DNA from: Jiangella rhizosphaerae
GTDB taxonomy: Bacteria > Actinomycetota > Actinomycetes > Jiangellales > Jiangellaceae
Assembly (NCBI RefSeq): GCF_003579925.1
Contig: NZ_QUAL01000130.1
Location: 1 to 35,849 of the forward strand
Length of the DNA stretch: 35,849 nucleotides
Direction: 5' to 3'
How positions within the stretch are numbered: position 1 is the first letter of the stretch; each line of letters begins with the position of its first letter. Positions 23,870-32,284 of the stretch are shown here, piece after piece. The position numbers were made by a program, and so were the translations under genes. Below the pieces are notes generated by a model that had not been told where the DNA came from, searched no databases, and saw only the letters and a list, made by a program, of their open reading frames with translations.

Positions 23870-25102
23870 TCAGGACGCGCTGAGCCGCCGCCAGTCCGTC
23901 GCGTCGATGCCCAGCCGCTGCCGCAGCGACCGCACCTGCTGCTCGAGAGCATCCAGGGCCGCGGCTACGGCGGCGCCGGTATGGCCCTGGCCGTTGAGCG
24001 CGCCGCGCAGCTCGTCGTTCTCGGCGCGCAGGCGATCGTTCTCGGACAGCAACTCGACCAGCCGCCGGTGCTGGCCACGCCGCGTCAGCACCTGGACGGG
24101 CACCCCGTCGGGCCCCTGTTCCGCATCGTCGGCCACCGGACGGCGCACCGGCTCCCCCGCGCCGGACAGTTCCGCCGTGGCCGGCGTCGTGACCATCGGG
24201 AGGCGGGCGAGAACACCGTCGTCGCCGATGCGGTCCTCCAGCGCCGTCAATGCGGCATCGACGACCCGCACGTCCTCAGAGAGCGGGATGCTCAGAGTGC
24301 GGTCGCGCTGTGACAGGCCGAGGATGTACGACAGCCGCCGCGGACCCGTGCGGTCGATGCGGACGCTGCCGAGGATCTGATGCCGGCGCGGGTCGAACGG
24401 GTCGTCGAGGTTGACGCCGGGCAAGTACGTCCTGATGGCGGCCTCCGGGATGGCGTGGTTCGGGCCGACCATCTCGTTGAACTCGTCCTCGGCCGTCGCT
24501 GGGAGCAGGAACATGTGCCCGAGCCCGACGACCTCCCAGGCAACGTTCGTGGCCCACGCCTCGAACTCCTCGGCGTCGCGGGCACCCTGCCGCGCGACAT
24601 AGACCGGGCCGAGCCTGGACTCGTCAGCGAGGTAGTCCATGAGATCGGGCAGGTCGGACGGACCGGCCCAGCGCGGCGCGGTGCTCACCGGCACCAGTCC
24701 GTCGGCGCACGCGAGGTCGGGGAGCAACCCCCGCAGGACGGCGGGCACCGACATGAACGGCACGCGCGGCGCGCGGTCGCCCGGCTCGTCGGCGACCTCG
24801 ATCTCGACCCACAGCCAGCCCCGGCCGGACTCGCCGTGCTCGACCGCCGTGATGGTGGTGCGCCAGATCTCGTCGGCGCCGCGCGCCAGGGGGTGCAGCC
24901 GCCGCCAGCGATACAACCGGCGGCCGGCACCGTCGGCGACCAGCACCGTCACGACGTCATCGGGGTCGAGCTCGGTGCGCCCGGGCCGCCCCGCATCGAC
25001 ATCGATCTCCTTCGCGGCCGACCACCTGCCCACGTGGTCGACGACGGTCTCGATGACCGGCCCGGAGACCGCTTGGAGGATCGATCGGAAACCCACGGAC
25101 AC
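23870..25102 (-). CDS. Uncharacterised protein with C-terminal coiled coil
   Basis: The start is GTG 25102 with GGAGGG 7 nt upstream, giving 410 residues. Central blocks are VPFMSVPAVLRGLLPDLACA, LADESRLGPVYVARQ, WATNVAWEVVGLGHMFLLPA and AAIRTYLPGVNLDDPFDPRR. The C-terminus contains a leucine-zipper-like coiled coil (LVELLSENDRLRAENDELRG, then a second helix LDALEQQVRSLRQRLG), suggesting oligomerisation. No catalytic motif, signal peptide or membrane segment is visible. I do not recognise the family by name. It lies 70 bp downstream of the TIGR04141-like gene on the same strand, with its own likely promoter (25148-25176), so the two genes form a candidate functional pair. Confidence 0.7.
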   Translation of the reverse strand: MSVGFRSILQAVSGPVIETVVDHVGRWSAAKEIDVDAGRPGRTELDPDDVVTVLVADGAGRRLYRWRRLHPLARGADEIWRTTITAVEHGESGRGWLWVEIEVADEPGDRAPRVPFMSVPAVLRGLLPDLACADGLVPVSTAPRWAGPSDLPDLMDYLADESRLGPVYVARQGARDAEEFEAWATNVAWEVVGLGHMFLLPATAEDEFNEMVGPNHAIPEAAIRTYLPGVNLDDPFDPRRHQILGSVRIDRTGPRRLSYILGLSQRDRTLSIPLSEDVRVVDAALTALEDRIGDDGVLARLPMVTTPATAELSGAGEPVRRPVADDAEQGPDGVPVQVLTRRGQHRRLVELLSENDRLRAENDELRGALNGQGHTGAAVAAALDALEQQVRSLRQRLGIDATDWRRLSAS

Positions 25103-25147
25103 GAGTCGGCCCTCCAGAACGCTGTTTCGGTGACTGATACTACAGTT

Positions 25148-25176
25148 TTGATACGGCAAACCCGTTCGCACGTCAA
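25148..25176 (-). promoter_or_regulatory. Predicted promoter of the coiled-coil protein gene
   Basis: On the minus strand TTGACG (25176-25171) and TATCAA (25153-25148) are 17 bp apart, about 46 nt before the GTG at 25102. The -35 overlaps the stop codon of the upstream TIGR04141-like gene. It is one of the best sigma-70-type matches seen in the window. Confidence 0.55.
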
Positions 25177-26822
25177 GTGACGTCCGCCGCGCCCCTGACG
25201 CCCACGACCTCAACCTCGACCCCATGGGTGTGCAGCAGCCGGGCCGCGTTCGCAAGCGCCACCCTCGCCAGCGGGAACAGAGATCCCGGCGTCACGACGT
25301 CGCCCTTCCGCAGCAAGATGGCGAATACCACCTTCCGCGGCCGGAAGTCCGGTGGAATCAGGCGCCGCCCACCGCTCAATTGCGCGACCATGCCACTGAA
25401 CCGGGTCAATGCCTCATCGGAACGGAGCAGCGCCTGCGCCGAGACCGCGCCCTGGGTGAAGAGGTGGCTCAGCGAGCCTGCGCCCTCGGCGAACTTCACG
25501 TGTATGAGCGCGTCGTCCGGCCCAAGGACATCACACGCCTCGAATCCGCCGCGGGGGAAGAAGGTAGTGCGCACCATCTCGCGGTCCATGCAGAGGTATC
25601 CCGGCCGGACGTCCTGAACGTGCATGTTGTACGCCCGTTCCGTACTGCCGGGCTGCCACGCCGGCAAGTCCACGGAGGGGTCGTCGGCGAAGAGACCCTC
25701 GATCTCCCTGAGCTTGTCGTCGAGGTAGCCAATGTCCACCTCGTACCACTCGCCGTCGAGCAGGAAGTACCGGCGGTTGTCCCTCGACACGACGGCCTCT
25801 AGCCAATGAATCGCGCTGGCAGCGCCGAGTTCCTCGAGGTGCCGGTCGTCCTGGAACATCCGAACCTTGCCTGCCCGGAGAGCCGCAACCCGCTGGCCCG
25901 GGCGCTGGAGCCGGCACCGCGCGAGAAAGTGTTCCGTTTCGATGGCGTCCACCGGCATGGTCACGCTGCCGACCTTGATCGTGAAGCTTCGGGCGTCGGC
26001 GAAACCGCGGAGGCAATCTGTCGGGACGACGGCGACGACCTCCCCTGCATGTTCGCCGCCCAAGACCGCATCCAGTGCCTGATCCAGTTCATCCCGGCGA
26101 GCACGGCCACCGATCGGGCGGAAGTTGTCGACGAACTGCAGCAACGGGTTCGGAGACTCCTCGGCGCAAACCCTGGCGATCTCTCTGATGTCGCCGACCA
26201 GATGCTCGGGCCTCACACCTAGCCGCATGCGGAGCCCGACCCCTGCCTCGAGTCGCACGGGCCTCTGGTCTTCAGCCGAGAACGTCACTGCTAGTTCGTC
26301 CGAGCGGCCGCCGAGTCGTCGCACCACGTCGGCGTTCTCCTCAACGCCCAGCATCCAGATCGGAACCCCGTCTGGGACCAATGTCAGGTCGGTGCGGCCT
26401 CGAGCACCGATGCGCCGCCGGGCTACGTCCTGGATCTCGGCGGGATCGAGCCGACGCAGCGCGAACCGGATGCCGAATCCGTGGTCCTTCCTATCGTCCG
26501 AGATCAACAGGTACCCGCGGCCATACCCGATGCCGTAAACGGTGTCGTCTACTGCCAAGAGGAGCAGCCCGAAGGCAGAGCGCTCGTCGAAATCGACATC
26601 GAGCCCGGTCGTGATCGACGCAGCTTCGCACCACTCGGCTCTTCGGCGGTACCGACGCCCGCTCAGCCAAAGGGCCACACATCCGGCGATCTGTGTCTCC
26701 TGGATGTCGGCGTCCCATTGGTCCACGCGCTCATGGTCAAGGGCATCGAGCATGCCGACGGGATGCGGTGCTACACCGTCGAGGCGGTAGAGCGTTAGGT
26801 CACGCGTCGATTCACGGGGCAT
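25173..26822 (-). CDS. TIGR04141/DUF6119 family sporadically distributed protein
   Basis: The 549-residue protein has the length expected for this family (about 550). It starts MPRESTRDLTLYRLDGV from ATG 26822 with GGGAG 8 nt upstream. Signature blocks are VYGIGYGRGYLLISDDRKDH followed by GFGIRFALRRLDPAEI, and in the C-terminal half RYFLLDGEWYEVD, ALIHVKFAEGAGSLSHLFTQ, GAVSAQALLRSDEALTRFSG and RKVVFAILLRKGD. The family is named for its patchy distribution and has no established function known to me. The gene is clearly lower in GC (about 60% in sampled lines) than its neighbours, which suggests transfer. It is followed by the coiled-coil protein gene. Upstream, 79 bp separate it from the E1 operon on the same strand, so readthrough is possible. 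Confidence 0.8.
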   Translation of the reverse strand: MPRESTRDLTLYRLDGVAPHPVGMLDALDHERVDQWDADIQETQIAGCVALWLSGRRYRRRAEWCEAASITTGLDVDFDERSAFGLLLLAVDDTVYGIGYGRGYLLISDDRKDHGFGIRFALRRLDPAEIQDVARRRIGARGRTDLTLVPDGVPIWMLGVEENADVVRRLGGRSDELAVTFSAEDQRPVRLEAGVGLRMRLGVRPEHLVGDIREIARVCAEESPNPLLQFVDNFRPIGGRARRDELDQALDAVLGGEHAGEVVAVVPTDCLRGFADARSFTIKVGSVTMPVDAIETEHFLARCRLQRPGQRVAALRAGKVRMFQDDRHLEELGAASAIHWLEAVVSRDNRRYFLLDGEWYEVDIGYLDDKLREIEGLFADDPSVDLPAWQPGSTERAYNMHVQDVRPGYLCMDREMVRTTFFPRGGFEACDVLGPDDALIHVKFAEGAGSLSHLFTQGAVSAQALLRSDEALTRFSGMVAQLSGGRRLIPPDFRPRKVVFAILLRKGDVVTPGSLFPLARVALANAARLLHTHGVEVEVVGVRGAADVT

Positions 26823-26901
26823 TCGCCGCACTCCCAGGGAGCGAATTGCAGCATTGTGGGTGTCCAGTAGACCGCAAAGTTGATCATCGTGACAATTGCC
26901 G

Positions 26902-28869
26902 TCAGACGCGGACGAGGCGGCGGATGGTGTCGGCGATCGCGTCGCGGCCGGGGAGCCAGGCACGCTCGAGCGACGGCGCGTAGGGCACCGGCGTGGGCGG
27001 CGGCGCGACCCGGACCACCGGGGCGTCCAGGTGCCAGAAGCCCTCGTCGACGGCGAGGGCGGCGAGCTCGGCACCGACACCGAAGTCGCGGACCGCTTCG
27101 TGCACGATGACCAGGCGGTTCGTCCGCGCCAGCGACTCCAGCACCGTCGCGCGGTCCAAGGGCACGATGGTGCGCAGGTCGACCACCTCGGCCGAGACCC
27201 CCTCGTCGGCGACGACCGCGGCGGCCGCGAGCGCCTCGTGCACCATGCGCGACCACGACACCACCGTGACGTCGGTACCGGGACGGCGCACGACGGCCCG
27301 GCCGAGCGGCACCATGTGGTCCGGCGGCGGTTTCGCTCCGCGAAACCCGTAGAGGTGCCGGTTCTCCACGAACACGACGGGGTTGGGGTCGCGGATCGCG
27401 GCGCGGAGCAACCCGTAGGTGTCCTCCGGCGTCGACGGCATGACGACGGTGAGGCCGGGGATGTGCGCGAGCAGCGCCTCGAGGCTCTGCGAGTGCTGAC
27501 TGCCCGACGACCGCCCGGCGCCGAACTGCGTCCGCACGACCAGCGACATCGCCGCACGGCCACCGGTCATGTACCGCAGCTTGGCGGCCTGGTTGAGCAG
27601 CTGGTCGAAGCAGGCGCCGAGGAAGTCCATGTACATGATCTCGACGACCGGCCGCAGCCCCGCCATGGCGGCGCCGACGGCGACACCGGCGATCGCGGTC
27701 TCGCTGATCGGGGTGTCGCGGACGCGGTCCGGGTACGCCGCCGAGAGACCGCGGGTGAGGCCGAAGACGTTGCCGCCGGCGCCGATATCGATGCCGGCGA
27801 CGAAGACGGACGGGTCGGCGGCCAGCTCGTGGTCGAGCGCGTCGCGGACGGCGTCCATCACCCGGTACCGCTCACCGGGGGACGGCGGCGTCACCGCCGC
27901 GTCGACGGCCGGAGCATCGCCCCGTGGTGCCACGACGTACTCCGCCAGCGACGACGGCGAGGGCTCCGGTGCGGCGCGGGCGAACTCGACGGCGGCCTCG
28001 ATCTCCGCCTCCACCTCGACGTCCACCGCGTCGACCGTCCCGGCATCGACGCCGGCGGCCAGCAGCCGGTCGCGGGCGCGGATGAGCGGGTCGCGATGGC
28101 GCCACTCGGCGACTTCGGCGGAGTCGCGGTAGCGCTCCGGATCGCCCTCGTAGTGGCCGTGCCAGCGGTACGTGTCGGCTTCGACCAGCACCGGACCGGC
28201 GCCGCACCGTCGCTGGTCGACCAGCTTGGTCATGAGGTCGGCGACGGCCACCACGTCGTTGCCGTCGACATGCGCGTAGTCGATGCCGTAGCCGGCGGCG
28301 CGCTCTGCCAGCCCGGCCCGGTGCTGGTCGGCGGCACGCGAGAACTCCGCGTAGTGGTTGTTCTCGCAGCAGAAGATCACCGGCAGGTCCCAGACCGCGG
28401 CCAGGTTGACCGCCTCGTGGAACATCCCCTGCGCCACGGCGCCGTCGCCGAAGAACGCGACGACCACACCGTCGCCGCCGAGTAGCCGGAACGCCGTCGC
28501 CACGCCGCCCGCGATCGGCAGCCCGGCGCCGACGATGCCGTTGGCGCCGTACACACCCAGCGAGGGGTCGGCGATGTGCATGGACCCGCCGCGGCCGTGG
28601 CAGGTCCCGGCGTCGCGCCCCATCAGCTCGGCGAACATCGGTGCCGGCGCCAGCCCCTTGGCCAGGCAGTGCCCGTGTCCGCGATGCGTCGAGGTGATCG
28701 CGTCGGTGGCCCGCAGCGGCCGGCACGCACCCACCGCCGTCGCCTCCTGTCCGATGGACAGGTGCAGGAAGCCGGGCACCTCGGTGTCGCGGTAGAGCTG
28801 TCCGGCCCGCTCCTCGAACCGGCGGATCCGGCGCATGCGCCGGTACAGCTCGAGCAGCTCCGCGCTCAC
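26902..28869 (-). CDS. Fused E1 alpha-beta subunit of a 2-oxoacid/acetoin-type dehydrogenase
   Basis: A 655-residue fusion. Residues 1 to about 320 are the E1 alpha part: RRFEERAGQLYRDTEVPGFL, STHRGHGHCLAKG, HGRGGSMHIAD and the TPP motif GDGAVAQG (GDG at 141-143) closed by CCENNHY. Residues from about 330 are the beta part: MDAVRDALDHELAADPSVFV, ETAIAGVAVGAAMAGLRPVV and SQHSQSLEALLAHIPGLTVV. It would decarboxylate a 2-oxo acid (or cleave acetoin) and pass the acyl group to a lipoyl E2. No E2 or E3 gene is in this operon, so it must use partners encoded elsewhere or act alone. Its GTG overlaps the ligase stop by four bases. Last gene of the catabolic operon. Confidence 0.9.
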   Translation of the reverse strand: MSAELLELYRRMRRIRRFEERAGQLYRDTEVPGFLHLSIGQEATAVGACRPLRATDAITSTHRGHGHCLAKGLAPAPMFAELMGRDAGTCHGRGGSMHIADPSLGVYGANGIVGAGLPIAGGVATAFRLLGGDGVVVAFFGDGAVAQGMFHEAVNLAAVWDLPVIFCCENNHYAEFSRAADQHRAGLAERAAGYGIDYAHVDGNDVVAVADLMTKLVDQRRCGAGPVLVEADTYRWHGHYEGDPERYRDSAEVAEWRHRDPLIRARDRLLAAGVDAGTVDAVDVEVEAEIEAAVEFARAAPEPSPSSLAEYVVAPRGDAPAVDAAVTPPSPGERYRVMDAVRDALDHELAADPSVFVAGIDIGAGGNVFGLTRGLSAAYPDRVRDTPISETAIAGVAVGAAMAGLRPVVEIMYMDFLGACFDQLLNQAAKLRYMTGGRAAMSLVVRTQFGAGRSSGSQHSQSLEALLAHIPGLTVVMPSTPEDTYGLLRAAIRDPNPVVFVENRHLYGFRGAKPPPDHMVPLGRAVVRRPGTDVTVVSWSRMVHEALAAAAVVADEGVSAEVVDLRTIVPLDRATVLESLARTNRLVIVHEAVRDFGVGAELAALAVDEGFWHLDAPVVRVAPPPTPVPYAPSLERAWLPGRDAIADTIRRLVRV

Positions 28870-30425
28870 GCGAGCGCCCGGGCGAGGTCGCGCAGCCCGG
28901 CCTTGCGGATCTTCCCGATCGACGTGCGTGGCAGCTCGGGCATCGGGACGATCCGCGAGGGGACCTTGAACGGCGCCAGCCGCTCGGCGCAGTGCTCGCG
29001 CAACGCCTCGTCCTCAACGGCGGCACCGGCGGCGAGCACGACGAAGGCCAGCAGCCGCTCGCCCAGGATCGGGTCCGGGACGCCGAGCGCCGCACACTCC
29101 TCGACCAGCGGGTGGTCCAGCAGCACGCGTTCCACCTCGCCGGCCCCGACGTTCTCGCCCTTGACCTTGATGACGTCCTTGCGCCGGTCGTGGAAGAAGA
29201 CGTAGCCGTCGTCGACGCGGCCGAGATCGCCCGTGCGCAGCCAGCCGTCCGCATCGAGCACCTCCGACGTCGCCGGCGGGTCCTTGAAGTAGCCGCTCAT
29301 CGTCGACGGACCGCGGATGACCAGCTCGCCCACGCCCCCGGGCGCGACCTCGGCGCCGTCCTCCCCGAGAACGCGCAGTTCCCAACCGGGACTCACCGTC
29401 CCGATCGACTGCCAGTCGTGGCGCGGATCGAGGTGGACGGGGGTCCGGGTGCCGCACGCCGCGGACTCCGTGAGCCCCCACCCCATCGACACCGCCACGC
29501 CGAAACGGGTCTCGACGGCGCGGATCTCGTCGCGGTCCAACGGCAGCGCGTACATCATCAGCCGCATCGACGCCGCCACCACGGCCTCCGCCGGGCTCGG
29601 CGGCGCGCCCAGCAGGATGCGCAGCGGCCCGGCGGTGAGGTTGCCCACCGTGATGCCGTGCTCGGCCACCACCGGCCAGTACGCCCGGGCGCTGAACACC
29701 GGGCCGATCACCAGCTGCGAGCCGGCCAGCAGCGCCGGCATCAGCTGGAAGCACATCGCGTTGACGTGGAACAGCGGCAGCACGCAGTACGACCGGTCCG
29801 ACGGCGTCAGCGCGGTCTCGGCGCGGGTGGTGGCGCCGGCGGACAGGCAGGCGGCGTGCGAGAGCATGACGCCCTTGGGCCGGCCGGTCGTCCCGGACGT
29901 GTACATCATGAGCGCCGTTCGCCGCCCCGGCGGACCGCCGTCCTCGGGCAGCCTGGTCGCGGCCGGCCGCGCCCGTCGGCGGCCGTTGGTCACCGTCGTG
30001 CCACAGACGACCGGCGGCGGGACCGATGCGCCGGCCGCGACGCGCTCGGCCATCGACTGGTGCCGCAGGTTGGTGACGACGACGGCCGCCTCGCTGTGCT
30101 CGACGACGTAGCCGAGCTCGTCGGCGGTGTACTGGGCGATGGTCGGGACGGCGACCGCGCCGGTCGCGGTGATCGCCAGGAGCGCGATCACGAACGCCGG
30201 CGCGTTCTCCATGTGCAGCACGACGCGGTCGCCCGGGCCGACCCCCAGCTCGTCCAGCAGAGCCTGCAGCGCGGCGACGTCGGCGGCGCACTCGGCGTAG
30301 GTCCAGGTACGGGTGGCGTGCGGCTCGAGCGGGTCGGCGTAGGTGAGGAACGGCCGCTCGCCGTCGGCGGCGGCCCGGTGCGCCAGTACGTCGCCCAACG
30401 TGAGGTGATCGAACGTGCGGATCAT
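28866..30425 (-). CDS. AMP-dependent acyl-CoA synthetase/ligase
   Basis: This 519-residue adenylate-forming enzyme activates a carboxylate with ATP and joins it to CoA. The P-loop-like motif is LMMYTSGTTGRPKGVMLSHA, followed by MGWGLTE, LRTGDLGRVDDGYVFFHDRR and KVKGENVGAGEVE. The C-terminal catalytic lysine lies in RTSIGKIRKAG. It is related to the crotonobetaine/carnitine-CoA and medium-chain ligase branch by layout, but the substrate cannot be assigned. ATG 30425 overlaps the stop of the M81 gene (ATGA) and its own stop overlaps the E1 start (GTGA), so translation is coupled on both sides. Confidence 0.92.
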   Translation of the reverse strand: MIRTFDHLTLGDVLAHRAAADGERPFLTYADPLEPHATRTWTYAECAADVAALQALLDELGVGPGDRVVLHMENAPAFVIALLAITATGAVAVPTIAQYTADELGYVVEHSEAAVVVTNLRHQSMAERVAAGASVPPPVVCGTTVTNGRRRARPAATRLPEDGGPPGRRTALMMYTSGTTGRPKGVMLSHAACLSAGATTRAETALTPSDRSYCVLPLFHVNAMCFQLMPALLAGSQLVIGPVFSARAYWPVVAEHGITVGNLTAGPLRILLGAPPSPAEAVVAASMRLMMYALPLDRDEIRAVETRFGVAVSMGWGLTESAACGTRTPVHLDPRHDWQSIGTVSPGWELRVLGEDGAEVAPGGVGELVIRGPSTMSGYFKDPPATSEVLDADGWLRTGDLGRVDDGYVFFHDRRKDVIKVKGENVGAGEVERVLLDHPLVEECAALGVPDPILGERLLAFVVLAAGAAVEDEALREHCAERLAPFKVPSRIVPMPELPRTSIGKIRKAGLRDLARALA

Positions 30426-31912
30426 CGGGCCGCTCCGGCGGGGAACTCCGTCGGCTCGAACGGGTACAGCGGCCGGCGCCGCCGCCGGTAGGTGAAGCGC
30501 TCCAGTCCCATCGCGGTGATGCCGTCGGTGTCGACGACGAGCAGCCGCGCCGCGATCGGCGCATACGCCGCCCGCGGCCCGTTGACGCCCTTCGCGACGA
30601 TCACCTGGAACGCCTCGGGGTCCAAGCCGAGCGCCGTCAACTGGCGGCGGCTGGTGTTCATCGTCTGCCGCGACATCAGCACGAGCGTCGGGCCGTCCGC
30701 GGTCTCGAGGACGGCGGTCGGGCCCATGTCGAACCAGCGGAACCCGCCGTGCGTCGGCGTGGGTTCCTCGAAGCGGCCGTCGGACACCGTCCGCACCCGG
30801 CCCTTCACCGGTACCGGTGCGCCGGCGGAGTGGCCGTGCCGCGCGCCGACGGACAGCGTCAGCTCGGCGCCTGCACCGGCCGCGACGCAGGCAGCGGCGG
30901 CGTCGGGGTCCCAGAGCGTCTGCACCAGCGACCGCAGCCCGCGGCGCACCGCGGCGGCGAGGATCACCGTCGAGTCGCCCGGCGCGCCGGCCCCGATGTT
31001 GTCGCCGACGTCGAGCAGCACCACCGGCCCGTGCTCGCGCTCGGCGATGTCGAGGGCCTCGTCGACGGTGTGCCCGCGCGCCTGCAGGTCGTCGCGTCGG
31101 GACCAGACGTCCTCGGCCAGCTCCCACGCCGCCCACTCCGCGACCAGCCGGTCGCCGTCGTGCACGGTGAGACACGACATGCCCAGGTGCGGCACGTCGG
31201 CGTACGGGAAGCCCTCGATCACGCCGGCCCACAGCATGCCCGGCCGCTCCGCGACCCGCTCGGCCGCCGCGATCAGCGAGGCCATCGGCTCCTCGCCGGT
31301 GTCCTGGCGGGCGATGTTCACCACCAGCGGCACCGGCACCAGCACCTGCACGGGCGCGATCTCGCCGCGCGCCGTCCGGACCACCAGCTCCGCGCACCGC
31401 TCGCCCTGCGCCGCGGCGTCGACGTGCGGGTTCGTCTGGTAGGCCAGGGTGACGGTGAGCGCGTCGACCAGAGCGGGCGATGCGTTGCCGTGCAGGTCGA
31501 GGACCGCCCCGACCGGCACGCCGGGGCCGACGACGCCGCGCACCCGCCGGGCCAGCTCGGCGTCGGCGTCGGCCAGGTGCTCGGCGACGGCGGCGCCGTG
31601 CAGGTTCAGCAGCACGCCGTCCCACGGTCCGCCGCGCGCCAGCTCGCCGAGCATCTCGCCGGCCAGCCACTCGAACGCCTCCTCCGTGATGGCGCCGATG
31701 GGGTTGACGAACCCGAAGGTCAGCGGGACGACGTCGACACCGAGCCGTTGCCCAGCGGCGAGGTAGCCGCCGATGGTCGTCGACGAGCCCCCGTACTCGT
31801 CGACGATCTCCTGGCCGCGGAACACGCCGCCGGACGCGAACAACGCGCGGTCGGCCTGCAGCGGCGAGAACGTGTTGGCCTCGTGGAACAGGCCGAGGAG
31901 GGCGAGTCGCAC
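30422..31912 (-). CDS. M81 family (MlrC-like) metallopeptidase or amidohydrolase
   Basis: The 496-residue protein starts MRLALLGLFHEANTFSPL, where FHEANTFSP is the classic first block of the MlrC/M81 family and supplies zinc ligands. VLDLHGN in the middle gives further metal ligands, and VLLDVGDNIGAGAPGDST and RQTMNTSRRQLTALGLDP are later signature blocks. MlrC was first known for degrading linearised microcystin in sphingomonads; most members probably cleave small amide or peptide substrates. GTG 31912 lies 3 nt after the RidA stop. Its presence with an aminotransferase and RidA suggests processing of an amide-containing or amino-acid-like nutrient. Confidence 0.88.
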   Translation of the reverse strand: MRLALLGLFHEANTFSPLQADRALFASGGVFRGQEIVDEYGGSSTTIGGYLAAGQRLGVDVVPLTFGFVNPIGAITEEAFEWLAGEMLGELARGGPWDGVLLNLHGAAVAEHLADADAELARRVRGVVGPGVPVGAVLDLHGNASPALVDALTVTLAYQTNPHVDAAAQGERCAELVVRTARGEIAPVQVLVPVPLVVNIARQDTGEEPMASLIAAAERVAERPGMLWAGVIEGFPYADVPHLGMSCLTVHDGDRLVAEWAAWELAEDVWSRRDDLQARGHTVDEALDIAEREHGPVVLLDVGDNIGAGAPGDSTVILAAAVRRGLRSLVQTLWDPDAAAACVAAGAGAELTLSVGARHGHSAGAPVPVKGRVRTVSDGRFEEPTPTHGGFRWFDMGPTAVLETADGPTLVLMSRQTMNTSRRQLTALGLDPEAFQVIVAKGVNGPRAAYAPIAARLLVVDTDGITAMGLERFTYRRRRRPLYPFEPTEFPAGAAR

Positions 31913-31915
31913 TGC

Positions 31916-32284
31916 TCAGCCCTCCCCGCCGCCGGCGTACGCGACGACGTCGATCTCGAACCGGACCTCGTCGGTGAGGCAGCCGGTGAGCGTGGTCCGG
32001 GCCGGCAGGGGTGGCTGGAAGTACTCGCGATACAGCCGGTTGAACTCCAGCGCGTCGGCCGGGTCATGCACGTAGCAGCCGGTGCGAACGACGTGGGCGA
32101 GATCGAGGCCGGCCTGCGCAAGCACGCGGCGGACGTTCTCCATCGATCGGCGCAGCTGCTCCTCGAACGTGCCCGGCACCAGCCGCCCCGCCTCGTCGAC
32201 CGCCGCCTGGCCCGACACGAAGACGAAGTCGCCGGCCCGCACGAGCGGCCGGAACGCCGGCCCGGGCGCGGCCGTCACAGCCAC
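31916..32284 (-). CDS. RidA family enamine/imine deaminase
   Basis: A 122-residue trimer-forming protein with the family blocks RAGDFVFVSGQAAVDEAGRL, QLRRSMENVRRVLAQAGLDL, VVRTGCYVHDPAD and RTTLTGCL. The conserved arginine of active RidA proteins is in PPLPARTTL. RidA proteins hydrolyse reactive enamines or imines released by PLP enzymes, which fits the aminotransferase gene just upstream. GTG 32284 (or 32278) lies within the end of the aminotransferase frame, an overlap of about 10 bp. It likely protects or speeds the pathway by removing an imine intermediate. Confidence 0.9.
   Translation of the reverse strand: MAVTAAPGPAFRPLVRAGDFVFVSGQAAVDEAGRLVPGTFEEQLRRSMENVRRVLAQAGLDLAHVVRTGCYVHDPADALEFNRLYREYFQPPLPARTTLTGCLTDEVRFEIDVVAYAGGGEG

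Noticed and set aside
23798-24313. 171-residue plus-strand frame opposite the coiled-coil gene
   Set aside because: Beyond its first 25 residues it mirrors the opposite gene; kept only as a possible XRE remnant.
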